Shown piece by piece: positions 18,025-25,984 of a stretch of 64,000 nucleotides of DNA. The notes below the pieces were generated by a model. The model searched no databases, was not told where the DNA came from, and saw only the letters and a list, made by a program, of their open reading frames with translations. Source of the DNA: Achromobacter marplatensis (GTDB taxonomy: Bacteria > Pseudomonadota > Gammaproteobacteria > Burkholderiales > Burkholderiaceae_B). The position numbers and the translations under genes are program-made. The stretch is taken from positions 248,001-312,000 of the forward strand of contig NZ_NJIG01000007.1 of NCBI RefSeq assembly GCF_002209535.1. Reading direction: 5' to 3'. Position 1 is the stretch's first letter; every line of letters begins with the position of its first letter.

Positions 18025-18405
18025 ATGCCCTCGTCAACCTGGACCATCTCTGAACTCTCCCGCGAGTTCGACGTCACGCCCCGCACGATCCGCTTCTATG
18101 AAGACCAGGGGATCGTCAGCCCGGCGCGTGAGGGGCGCAACCGCATCTTCGGGCCGCGTGACCGCACGCGCCTGAAACTGGCGTTGCGCGGCAAGCGCCT
18201 GGGGCTGCAACTGTCCGAAATCCTGACCCTGATCGACATGTATGACGGTCCGGGGGACACCGAAGTCCAGCTGCGCCAATACCTGAGCGTCCTGGAACAG
18301 CACCGCGCCACGCTGGAGCAGCAGCGCCGCGACATCGAAGACACCCTGCAAGAGATTGCCCAGCAAGAGCGCGAATGCCGCGTGCTGCTGGCGCAGAAGC
18401 CTTAG
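18025..18405 (+). CDS. liuR: MerR-family regulator, LiuR type
   Basis: A 126-residue MerR protein: winged helix at about residues 6-75 (WTISELSREFDVTPRTIRFYEDQGIV) and a C-terminal coiled-coil dimer helix rich in Q and E. There are no cysteines in a metal-binding pattern, which fits a metabolite-sensing member. The adjacent leucine-degradation operon and the shared operator sites point to LiuR, which controls branched-chain acyl-CoA degradation in proteobacteria. The symbol rests on context more than on sequence. Confidence 0.75.
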   Translation: MPSSTWTISELSREFDVTPRTIRFYEDQGIVSPAREGRNRIFGPRDRTRLKLALRGKRLGLQLSEILTLIDMYDGPGDTEVQLRQYLSVLEQHRATLEQQRRDIEDTLQEIAQQERECRVLLAQKP

Positions 18406-18414
18406 GGCGCCGGC

Positions 18415-18747
18415 ATGGGCGCCCTGCAGACCGTCGCGCTGTTCATCCTGACCGCGCTGGCCGAAATCGTCGGCTGCTATCTACCCTATCTATGGCTGCG
18501 CAAGGGCCATTCCATCTGGCTGCTGGCGCCCGCCGCTGCCAGCCTGGCGCTGTTCGCGTGGCTGCTCACCTTGCATCCGACCGCATCCGGCCGGGTCTAC
18601 GCCGCGTATGGCGGCGTGTACATCGGCATGGCGCTGCTGTGGCTGTGGGCAGTCGACGGCGTGCGCCCCAGCGCAAGCGACTGGCTCGGCGTGGGCCTGT
18701 GCCTGGCCGGCATGCTGGTAATCATGTTCGGCCCCCGGGGCACGTAG
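18415..18747 (+). CDS. YnfA-family (UPF0060) small membrane protein
   Basis: A 110-residue protein with four hydrophobic helices, starting 9 bp after the MerR gene. [22 protein letters not shown] and [17 protein letters not shown] are typical of YnfA, a small-multidrug-resistance-like family whose transport role is poorly established. It is probably co-transcribed with the regulator. The 3' end abuts the second palindromic element. Confidence 0.85.
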   Translation: MGALQTVALFILTALAEIVGCYLPYLWLRKGHSIWLLAPAAASLALFAWLLTLHPTASGRVYAAYGGVYIGMALLWLWAVDGVRPSASDWLGVGLCLAGMLVIMFGPRGT

Positions 18748-18922
18748 GATGGGTGAAGCGCGAGTGATTCTTCGGAAGGACACGGCTGCCCAGCGCGCGT
18801 AACCCATCGGACGAAGGTTGCGTTGTGGCGGACCTTGCCAAGCAATCACCTCTGCTTGATGGGTTACGCGCGTTGGGGGTTTATGTTCTGGCGCGCAGTC
18901 TTTCGCGCTTCACCCATCCTAC
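18744..18922. repeat. 179-bp nested palindromic element, copy 2
   Basis: Same length and same ends as the copy at 16617 (GTAGGATGGGTGAAGCGCGA ... TCGCGCTTCACCCATCCTAC), with the inner palindrome GCGCGTAACCCATC / CTTGATGGGTTACGCGCG. The spacers between the conserved arms differ strongly between the copies, while the arms and total length are kept. Its first four bases overlap the ynfA stop codon region. It again separates convergent genes. Confidence 0.75.
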
Positions 18923-18993
18923 GGTCCGATTCCGAGCGGAACGATAGGCGGCGTGGAGCACGCGGCGCCCGTCAACCCGCCCGCGAATCCCGA

Positions 18994-19965
18994 TCACTCC
19001 GCCTTGATGTTGCCTTCCTTGATGATGCGGGCGTTGTTCGTGAACTCGGCCTGCACCTGCTTGGCGAATGCCTCGCCCGACGCCGTGCCGGGCTGCAGGT
19101 AGGACTTGGCCAGCAGGTCCTGGAAGTCGGCGCTGGCAACCGCCTTGTTCAACGCGGCCAGCAGCGGCTGCGACACCGTCGGCGGCAGGTTGGCGGGCGC
19201 GAACACGCCGAAGTTGGAGTAGTACTGCGCCTGCGGCAGCTTCAGTTCGGCCATCGTGGGCACGTCCGGCCAGGCGGCCAGGCGTTGCGGCGCCATCACC
19301 GCCAACGGCCGCAGCGCGCCATTGGCCACGTGCGGCAACACGACGTCGCTGTTGACGACAAGCAGCTCGACCACGCCGCCCAGGCCGTCGGTCAGCGCCT
19401 GGCTGTTGCCGCGGTAGGGCACGTGCAGCATCTTGGTGTTGGTCTGCGTGGTGACGGCGGCCATGCCGATGTGGGCGACGGTGCCCTGGCCCGGCGTGCC
19501 GTAGCGCACGCCTTCAGGGTGCGACTTGGCGTACTCGACCAGACCGGCGAAGTCTTTCACCGGCAACGCCTTGGTCGCCACGATGGCAACCGGCGCCACG
19601 GCCACGCTGGCCACCGGCGTCAGGTCCTTCATCGGGTCGTAGTTGGTCTTGGCCAGATGCGGGAAGATCGTCAGCGGGCTGGTGGAAGCCAGCAGCAGGG
19701 TGGTGCCGTCCGGCTGCGCGCGCGCAACGAAGTCCGTGCCTACCGACGCGCCGGCGCCCGGCTTGTTTTCAACGATGACGGTGATGTTGGCTTCCTTGCG
19801 CAGCACGTCGCCCAGGCGGCGCCCGATCGCGTCGGCGCTGCCGCCGGCGGTATAGGGCACAACCAGCGTCACGGGCTTGGCGGGCCAGCTTTGGGCCATG
19901 GCGCCGCTTGCCACGATTGCCAGGGCCGCCCCCGCGGCCTTGACCAGCAATGTCTTCTTTTTCAT
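18994..19965 (-). CDS. Bug-family (TctC-like) tripartite transporter solute-binding protein
   Basis: A 323-residue periplasmic protein. The signal peptide MKKKTLLVKAAGAALAIVASG ends GAMAQ, then come WPAKPVTLVVPYTAGGSADAIGRRLGDVL and the family's NKPGAGASVGTDFV loop. Such proteins bind carboxylates, amides or amino-acid derivatives. No TctA/TctB membrane genes are adjacent. It follows the M20 amidohydrolase gene after 75 bp on the same strand, so a substrate such as an N-acyl amino acid is possible, by inference. Confidence 0.92.
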   Translation of the reverse strand: MKKKTLLVKAAGAALAIVASGAMAQSWPAKPVTLVVPYTAGGSADAIGRRLGDVLRKEANITVIVENKPGAGASVGTDFVARAQPDGTTLLLASTSPLTIFPHLAKTNYDPMKDLTPVASVAVAPVAIVATKALPVKDFAGLVEYAKSHPEGVRYGTPGQGTVAHIGMAAVTTQTNTKMLHVPYRGNSQALTDGLGGVVELLVVNSDVVLPHVANGALRPLAVMAPQRLAAWPDVPTMAELKLPQAQYYSNFGVFAPANLPPTVSQPLLAALNKAVASADFQDLLAKSYLQPGTASGEAFAKQVQAEFTNNARIIKEGNIKAE

Positions 19966-20040
19966 ATCGTCCTAGTGATGTTGCGTAGCACTGCGTTGGA
20001 TAAAGCGTGAAACGGGAAACACATCAAGCAGGCGCGGCGG

Positions 20041-21219
20041 TCAGGCCGTCAGATAGCGTTGTGCCAGGCGAACCCAGTACGACGCGCCCGCCGGAATCAA
20101 AGCGTCATTGAAGTCATAGCTGGCGTTGTGCAGCATGCAGGGGCCCAGGCCGTGGCCAGCCATGCGGTGCTCGCCGTCGCCGTTGCCCAGGAACACGTAG
20201 CAGCCCGGCTTTTCCTGCAGCAGGAAGGCGAAATCTTCCGAGGCCATCGCGGGCTCGATGGTCAGCGCGCGGTCTTCGCCGACCACGTCGCGCATGACGC
20301 CCAGGCAGAACTCGGTCTCGGCCGCGGTGTTGACCAGCGCCGGATAGCGTCGCTCGAAAAACACGTCGGCCTCGCAGCCATGCGCGGCGGCGATATTGCC
20401 GGCGATCTCGTTCATGCGGCGTTCGATCAGGTCCACCACGTCCGTGCTGTAGGCGCGCACCGAGCCGCCCAGCCAGGCGGTGTTCGGGATGACGTTGATG
20501 ACGCTGCCGCCCGCTTGCACCTGCGTGATGGACAGCACGGCGGCGTCCAGCGGACGCTTGCTGCGGGTAAGGATGGTCTGCAGCGACTGGCCGATGGCGA
20601 ACAGCGCCGGCACCGGGTCGGCGCAATCCTGGGGCGCGGCGGCATGGCCGCCCTTGCCCTTGACCGTGATCTTGAAGCCGTTGGCGGCCGCCATCATGGG
20701 GCCGGCGCACACGCCGAAGGCGCCCGCCGGCAGGCCCGGCCAGTTGTGCATGCCGAATACCGCTTCGCAGGGAAAGCGCGTGAACAGGCCGTCCTGGATC
20801 ATGGCGCGCCCACCCGCGCCGCCTTCCTCGGCCGGCTGGAAGCACAGGTACACCGTGCCGTCGAAGCCGCCCGCGGTCTGCAGGTGCCGGGCCGCCGCCA
20901 GCAGCATGGCGGTGTGGCCGTCGTGGCCACAGCCGTGCATCTTGCCGTCGTGGCGCGACCGGTGTTCGAACTGGTTTTCTTCCTGCATGGGCAGGGCGTC
21001 CATGTCGGCGCGCAGCATGATGGCCCGGTCCGACGTGCCGTGCTTGATCACCCCGACCACGCCGGTCTTGGCGATGCCGGTGTGCGTTTCAATGCCCCAG
21101 CCGCGCAGCGTGTCCGCCACCACCTTGGCCGTCCGGTGCTCTTCGTAGCAGAGCTCGGGATGCATGTGGATATCGCGCCGCAGCGCCACAATTTCGTCCA
21201 GATGGGATAGTTCGAGCAC
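20041..21219 (-). CDS. M20-family amidohydrolase (hippurate/N-acyl-amino-acid hydrolase type)
   Basis: A 392-residue metal-dependent amidohydrolase, starting at a GTG (21219) with GGAG about 8 bp upstream. Motifs are DIHMHPELCYEEHRTA, the metal site DGKMHGCGHDGHTAML, QPAEEGGAGGRAMI and the late HNASYDFND, all as in the HipO/AmhX subfamily, which releases amino acids from N-acyl conjugates. It is the first gene of a pair with a Bug protein. Its promoter region is shared with the divergent isovaleryl-CoA dehydrogenase operon. Confidence 0.88.
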   Translation of the reverse strand: MLELSHLDEIVALRRDIHMHPELCYEEHRTAKVVADTLRGWGIETHTGIAKTGVVGVIKHGTSDRAIMLRADMDALPMQEENQFEHRSRHDGKMHGCGHDGHTAMLLAAARHLQTAGGFDGTVYLCFQPAEEGGAGGRAMIQDGLFTRFPCEAVFGMHNWPGLPAGAFGVCAGPMMAAANGFKITVKGKGGHAAAPQDCADPVPALFAIGQSLQTILTRSKRPLDAAVLSITQVQAGGSVINVIPNTAWLGGSVRAYSTDVVDLIERRMNEIAGNIAAAHGCEADVFFERRYPALVNTAAETEFCLGVMRDVVGEDRALTIEPAMASEDFAFLLQEKPGCYVFLGNGDGEHRMAGHGLGPCMLHNASYDFNDALIPAGASYWVRLAQRYLTA

Positions 21220-21281
21220 GGCAGACTCCGAGGCAATGACGCGGGATTTCAGGGACAGGGTCGAATAGTAATCAGCGTTGC

Positions 21282-21310
21282 TCCCTGGGAAACATGCAAT
21301 TTCCTAGGGA
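21282..21310. promoter_or_regulatory. Dyad TCCCTGGGAAA/TTTCCTAGGGA
   Basis: 11-bp arms with one mismatch and a 7-bp loop, between the M20 and isovaleryl-CoA dehydrogenase genes and nearer the M20 gene. It could be an operator for the M20-Bug pair, separate from the LiuR-type site 13 bp away. Confidence 0.4.
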
Positions 21311-21322
21311 TAACCCGACTCC

Positions 21323-21345
21323 AATTTACGTTTACGTAAACGTAA
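21323..21345. promoter_or_regulatory. LiuR-type operator, site 2
   Basis: Contains the same 19-mer as site 1 (21323-21341), here extended to a perfect 20-bp palindrome TTACGTTTACGTAAACGTAA at 21326-21345. It lies about 120 bp before the isovaleryl-CoA dehydrogenase start and about 100 bp before the divergent M20 start. Confidence 0.78.
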
Positions 21346-21467
21346 TATTTGCGGTGCATCATTGCGCAGCGATGCGTGATCGGCGCATGATGAGCCCTCC
21401 GATGGCGGCATCGCGCCGATGGCAGGCGCCCATAAGAATGTAAGTACCCACTATCACGGAGACATCG

Positions 21468-22646
21468 ATGAATCTTCCCGGCCTGAACTTCGACCTGGGC
21501 GAAGACCTGGACATGCTGCGCGACGCCGTGCGCAATTTCGCGCAGGCCGAGATCGCGCCCCGCGCGGCTGAAGTCGATCGCAGCGATCAGTTCCCCATGG
21601 ACCTCTGGCGCAAATTCGGCGAACTCGGCGTGCTCGGCATGACGGCCGACGAGGAATACGGCGGCGCCAACATGGGCTACCTGGCCCATATGGTGGTGAT
21701 GGAAGAGATCTCGCGCGCCAGCGCCTCCGTGGGCTTGTCTTACGGCGCGCACTCCAACCTGTGCGTGAACCAGATCAACCGCAACGGCACGGCGGCCCAG
21801 AAGGCCAAGTACCTGCCCAAGCTGATTTCGGGCGAACACGTGGGCGCCCTGGCCATGAGCGAACCGGGCGCCGGGTCGGACGTCGTCAGCATGAAGCTGC
21901 GCGCCGAAAAGAAGGGCGACCGCTACGTGCTGAACGGCACCAAGATGTGGATCACCAACGGCCCGGACGCCGACACGCTGGTCGTCTACGCCAAGACCGA
22001 TCCCGAAGCGCACCAGCGCGGCATCACCGCCTTCCTGGTGGAAAAGGGTTTCAAAGGGTTCTCGGTTGCGCAAAAGCTCGACAAGCTGGGCATGCGCGGC
22101 AGCCACACGGGCGAACTCGTGTTCCAGGACTGCGAGATTCCCGAAGAGAACGTGCTGGGCCAGGTCAACGGCGGCGTCAAGGTGCTGATGAGCGGCCTGG
22201 ACTACGAACGCGCCGTGCTGTCCGGTGGGCCGCTTGGCATCATGCAGGCGGTGATGGACGTGGTCGTCCCCTACATCCACGACCGCAAGCAGTTCGGCCA
22301 GGCCATCGGCGAATTCCAGCTGATCCAGGGCAAGGTGGCCGACCTGTACACCACGCTGCAAGCCAGCCGCGCCTTCTGCTATCAGGTGGGCAAGAACCTG
22401 GATAAATTGGGCACCGAGCACGTGCGCCAGGTCCGCAAGGACTGCGCCGCGCTGATCCTGTACACGGCCGAAAAGGCCACCTGGATGGCGGGCGAAGGCG
22501 TGCAGATCCTGGGCGGCAACGGCTACATCAACGAATACCCGGTGGGCCGCCTGTGGCGCGACGCCAAGCTGTACGAGATCGGCGCCGGCACCAGTGAAAT
22601 CCGCCGCATGCTGATCGGCCGCGAACTGTTCAACGAAACCGCCTGA
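21468..22646 (+). CDS. liuA: Isovaleryl-CoA dehydrogenase
   Basis: A 392-residue FAD acyl-CoA dehydrogenase that oxidises isovaleryl-CoA to 3-methylcrotonyl-CoA in leucine breakdown. The substrate class is supported by a glutamate at about residue 247 (GLDYERAV), the place of the catalytic base in isovaleryl-CoA dehydrogenases. The C-terminal position where short- and medium-chain enzymes carry the base reads [11 protein letters not shown], without it. CACGGAGACATCG precedes the ATG as ribosome site. It is the first gene of a co-directional run reaching 29681. Confidence 0.93.
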   Translation: MNLPGLNFDLGEDLDMLRDAVRNFAQAEIAPRAAEVDRSDQFPMDLWRKFGELGVLGMTADEEYGGANMGYLAHMVVMEEISRASASVGLSYGAHSNLCVNQINRNGTAAQKAKYLPKLISGEHVGALAMSEPGAGSDVVSMKLRAEKKGDRYVLNGTKMWITNGPDADTLVVYAKTDPEAHQRGITAFLVEKGFKGFSVAQKLDKLGMRGSHTGELVFQDCEIPEENVLGQVNGGVKVLMSGLDYERAVLSGGPLGIMQAVMDVVVPYIHDRKQFGQAIGEFQLIQGKVADLYTTLQASRAFCYQVGKNLDKLGTEHVRQVRKDCAALILYTAEKATWMAGEGVQILGGNGYINEYPVGRLWRDAKLYEIGAGTSEIRRMLIGRELFNETA

Positions 22647-22669
22647 TCCGCCATCCTCCGGGCCGCATC

Positions 22670-24583
22670 ATGATCCGCATGTCCGATGTCCAGCATATCG
22701 AGCAGGCCCCCGCCCCGGGGCCCTCGCCGCTGGACGTCGCGCGGCTGATCCTGGCGGGGTTCGACCGCCACTACGCGCTGTTCCGCTACAGCGCGCAGCG
22801 CGCTAAGGCCCTGTTCGAATCTGGCGACTGGCACGGCATCCAGCATCTGTCGCGCGAACGCATCGAGTACTACGACATGCGGGTGCGTGAATGCGCCACC
22901 CAGTTGGAAGGCGTGCTGCGTGGCCGCCCCGAGGGCGCGCTGGGCGCGGCAAGCCTCAACGGCAACGGCGCCAACGGCGCAGCGGCGCCGGCCCTGACCG
23001 ACACCCAGACGGCCTACTGGCAGCAGATCAAGCAGGAATTCGTCGGCCTGCTGGGCGACCATCGCCAGCCGGAGTGTGCCGAAACCTTCTTCAATTCGGT
23101 GTCGTGCCGGCTGCTGCACCGCGACTATTTCCACAACGATTTCCTCTTCGTGCGTCCGGCGGTTGCGACCGACTACCTGGACAGCAGCACGCCGTCGTAC
23201 CGCGTGTACTACCCGGCCACCGACGGGCTGGAAAAAAGCCTGATCCGCATGGTGGCGGACTTCGGCCTGGCGCTGCCGTTCGAAGACCTGCCGCGCGACA
23301 CCCGGATGCTTGCGCGGGCCGCCGTCGCGCAGTTGCGCACGCTGTTGCCGCGCCACGTGGGTCGGCGCATCGCCAGCGACTGCCAGATTCATGCGCTGGG
23401 CTCGCTGTTCTTTCGCAACAAGGGCGCCTACATCGTCGGCCGCCTGATCAACCAGACCACCGTCTACCCCTTCGCCGTGGCGCTGACGCGCAATCCGGCG
23501 GGGCAGGTGACGCTGGACGCGCTGCTGCTGGGCGCGGACGACCTGAGCACGCTGTTCAGCTTCACCCGCGCCTACTTCCTGGTGGACATGGAAACGCCGG
23601 CCGCCGTCGTGAACTTCCTGGCGACGCTGCTGCCGCGCAAGCCCAAGGCCGAGCTCTACACCATGATCGGCCTGCAGAAGCAGGGCAAGACGCTGTTCTA
23701 CCGCGACTTCCTGCACCACCTGGCCCACTCGCGCGACGCCTTCGACATCGCGCCCGGCATCAAGGGCATGGTGATGTGCGTATTCACGCTGCCGTCCTAC
23801 CCGTACGTGTTCAAGCTGATCAAGGACCGCATCGACAAAGATGGCATGGACCACGCCACCGTGCGCCGCAAGTACCAGATGGTGAAGCTGCACGACCGCG
23901 TGGGCCGCATGGCCGACACCTGGGAGTATTCGCAGGTGGCGCTGCCGCGCAGCCGTTTCGCGCCCGCCTTGCTGGACGAACTACGCCGCCTGGTGCCCAG
24001 CCTGATCGAAGAAACCGGGGACACCGTCGTCATCCGCCATGTCTACATCGAACGGCGGATGACGCCGCTGAACATCTATCTGCGCCAGGCGTCCGACGCG
24101 CTGCTGGAACCTGCCGTGCGCGAGTACGGCGACGCGATCCGGCAGCTGGCCGCCGCCAATATCTTCCCCGGCGACATGCTTTACAAGAACTTCGGCGTGA
24201 CGCGGCTGGGCCGGGTCGTCTTTTATGACTACGACGAAATCCAGCGCATGACCGAAATGAACTTCCGGCGCATCCCGCCGGCCCCCAACGAAGAAGCGGA
24301 AATGGCCTCCGAACCCTGGTACGCCATTGGACCGAACGACGTATTCCCCGAAGAATTCGGCCGCTTCCTGCTTGGCGACGCGCGCGTGCGCGGCGCCTTC
24401 ATGCGCCACCACGCCGACCTGCTGGAACCGGATTGGTGGCAGGCCTGCCGCGCCCAGGTGGCGCAGGGCCGGATTGAAGAATTTTTCCCTTACGATACGG
24501 ACAGACGCCTGCGTCCGGAACGCCCTTCGGGCAACCGCGCAGTGCCGATACCCAGACGCTGTCCCGACCCTCACAGGAGCTAG
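22670..24583 (+). CDS. aceK: Isocitrate dehydrogenase kinase/phosphatase
   Basis: A 637-residue bifunctional enzyme that phosphorylates and dephosphorylates isocitrate dehydrogenase and so diverts carbon into the glyoxylate bypass. Recognisable family segments are LILAGFDRHYALFRYSAQRA near the start, FNSVSCRLLHRDYFHNDFLF, IKGMVMCVFTLPSYPYVFKLIKDR (kinase nucleotide site) and NFGVTRLGRVVFYDYDEIQ. It is somewhat longer than the roughly 580 residues of E. coli AceK; the extra length includes an Ala/Gly/Asn-rich insert near residue 100. It is located inside the leucine operon and not beside aceBA. An ATG at 22679 is an equally possible start. Confidence 0.93.
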   Translation: MIRMSDVQHIEQAPAPGPSPLDVARLILAGFDRHYALFRYSAQRAKALFESGDWHGIQHLSRERIEYYDMRVRECATQLEGVLRGRPEGALGAASLNGNGANGAAAPALTDTQTAYWQQIKQEFVGLLGDHRQPECAETFFNSVSCRLLHRDYFHNDFLFVRPAVATDYLDSSTPSYRVYYPATDGLEKSLIRMVADFGLALPFEDLPRDTRMLARAAVAQLRTLLPRHVGRRIASDCQIHALGSLFFRNKGAYIVGRLINQTTVYPFAVALTRNPAGQVTLDALLLGADDLSTLFSFTRAYFLVDMETPAAVVNFLATLLPRKPKAELYTMIGLQKQGKTLFYRDFLHHLAHSRDAFDIAPGIKGMVMCVFTLPSYPYVFKLIKDRIDKDGMDHATVRRKYQMVKLHDRVGRMADTWEYSQVALPRSRFAPALLDELRRLVPSLIEETGDTVVIRHVYIERRMTPLNIYLRQASDALLEPAVREYGDAIRQLAAANIFPGDMLYKNFGVTRLGRVVFYDYDEIQRMTEMNFRRIPPAPNEEAEMASEPWYAIGPNDVFPEEFGRFLLGDARVRGAFMRHHADLLEPDWWQACRAQVAQGRIEEFFPYDTDRRLRPERPSGNRAVPIPRRCPDPHRS

Positions 24584-24585
24584 TC

Positions 24586-25767
24586 ATGTCAGATCCCATC
24601 GTTATCGTTTCCATCGCCCGCACGCCCATGGGCGGCATGCTGGGCAGCCTGTCCGGCCTGGCCGCGCATGAGCTGGGCGCGGTGGCCATCAAGGCCGCCA
24701 TCGAACGCGCCGGCATCAAGCCGGAGCAAGTCGATGAAGTCATCATGGGCAACGTGCTGCAAGCCGGCCAAGGCCAGGCGCCCGCGCGCCAGGCAGCGCT
24801 GGGCGCCGGCCTGCCGCTGGGCGTGGCGTGCACCACGATCCACAAGGTGTGCGGTTCGGGCCTGAAGGCCGCCATGTTCGGCCATGACCTGCTGGCGGCC
24901 GGCAGCGCCGAAGTCGTCGTCGCAGGCGGCCAGGAAAGCATGAGCAACGCGCCCTACCTGCTGTTGAAGGCGCGCCAGGGCTACCGCTTCGGCCACAACA
25001 CCGTGTATGACCACATGGCGCTGGACGGCCTGGAAGACGCCTACGACAAGGGCAAGGCCATGGGCGTGTTCGCCGAAGACTGCGCCGCCAAGTACGAGTT
25101 CACGCGCGAGCAGCAGGATGCGTTCTCGCTGGAATCGCTGCGCCGCGCACGCGCCGCCACGGAAGACGGCAGCTTCAAGTGGGAAATCGCCCCCGTGACG
25201 GTCGCCGGCCGCAAGGGCGACACCGTGATCGACACCGACGAAGCCCCCACCAAGGCCATGCCGGAAAAGATCCCCACGCTCAAGCCCGCGTTCAAGAAAG
25301 ACGGCACCATCACCGCCGCGAACTCGTCGTCGATCTCCGACGGCGCCGCCGCCATGGTGCTGATGCGCGCCTCCACCGCCGAGAAGCTCGGCGTCAAGCC
25401 GCTGGCCCGCATCGTGGCCCACAGCCAGCACTCGCAAGAGCCGGGCTGGTTCACGACCGCCCCCGTGGGCGCGTTGAAGAACCTGTTCGCCAAGACCGGC
25501 TGGAAGGCCGAAGACGTCGACCTGTACGAGATCAACGAAGCCTTCGCGGTGGTCACCATGGCCGCCATGACCGACTTCAAGCTGCCGCATGAAAAGGTCA
25601 ACGTCAACGGCGGCGCCACCGCCCTGGGCCACCCGATCGGCGCATCGGGCGCCCGCCTGATGGCCACGCTGGTCGGCGCGCTGCGCAAGACCGGCGGCAA
25701 GCGCGGCGTCGCCACGCTGTGCATCGGCGGCGGCGAAGCCGTCGCGATGGCGATCGAGATGGTCTGA
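24586..25767 (+). CDS. Acetyl-CoA acetyltransferase (thiolase)
   Basis: A 393-residue thiolase of biosynthetic/degradative type II. Active-site C89 is in [15 protein letters not shown], the histidine in [17 protein letters not shown], and the second cysteine in [12 protein letters not shown]. It would split the acetoacetyl-CoA formed at the end of leucine degradation into two acetyl-CoA. An AGGAG ribosome site precedes the ATG, only two bases after the aceK stop codon. A strong terminator follows it. Confidence 0.92.
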   Translation: MSDPIVIVSIARTPMGGMLGSLSGLAAHELGAVAIKAAIERAGIKPEQVDEVIMGNVLQAGQGQAPARQAALGAGLPLGVACTTIHKVCGSGLKAAMFGHDLLAAGSAEVVVAGGQESMSNAPYLLLKARQGYRFGHNTVYDHMALDGLEDAYDKGKAMGVFAEDCAAKYEFTREQQDAFSLESLRRARAATEDGSFKWEIAPVTVAGRKGDTVIDTDEAPTKAMPEKIPTLKPAFKKDGTITAANSSSISDGAAAMVLMRASTAEKLGVKPLARIVAHSQHSQEPGWFTTAPVGALKNLFAKTGWKAEDVDLYEINEAFAVVTMAAMTDFKLPHEKVNVNGGATALGHPIGASGARLMATLVGALRKTGGKRGVATLCIGGGEAVAMAIEMV

Positions 25768-25774
25768 CGACACG

Positions 25775-25812
25775 CGGGAAGGCGGACAGGCGTCCGCCTT
25801 CCCGTGGTTTTT
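25775..25812 (+). terminator. Rho-independent terminator inside the liu operon
   Basis: A perfect 13-bp stem (CGGGAAGGCGGAC / GTCCGCCTTCCCG) with loop AGGC, followed by TGGTTTTT, 7 bp after the thiolase stop codon. Two more stem-loops follow before the carboxylase gene, so it may be an attenuator and not a simple end. Confidence 0.8.
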
Positions 25813-25890
25813 CGCTGCGCCTTTTCTCTCATGGCCACCGGACGCGACGGGTCGGTCGCGGGCCAGATCGGAAAAGGCGCAACGAAAACC
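25806..25890 (+). promoter_or_regulatory. Long imperfect inverted repeat in the liuB leader
   Basis: Arms at 25806-25826 and 25871-25890 can form 18 base pairs with one mismatch and one bulge. The left arm contains the T-run of the preceding terminator. An inner CGCGAC/GTCGCG hairpin lies in the loop. No coding sequence is evident between 25768 and 25984. It is a candidate attenuation or processing structure. Confidence 0.5.
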
Positions 25891-25904
25891 CACATCGACA
25901 AGAA

Positions 25905-25923
25905 TGCCCGGACCAACCGGGCA
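25905..25923 (+). promoter_or_regulatory. Hairpin TGCCCGG/CCGGGCA in the liuB leader
   Basis: A 7-bp perfect stem with 5-nt loop, about 60 bp before the carboxylase start codon. It is the third stem-loop in this 217-bp leader. Confidence 0.45.
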
Positions 25924-25984
25924 GCGAGACAAACCGCTCTACGAGCGCCTTCAAATTCCAATCAAGCAGGACGGGTGGAACCCC

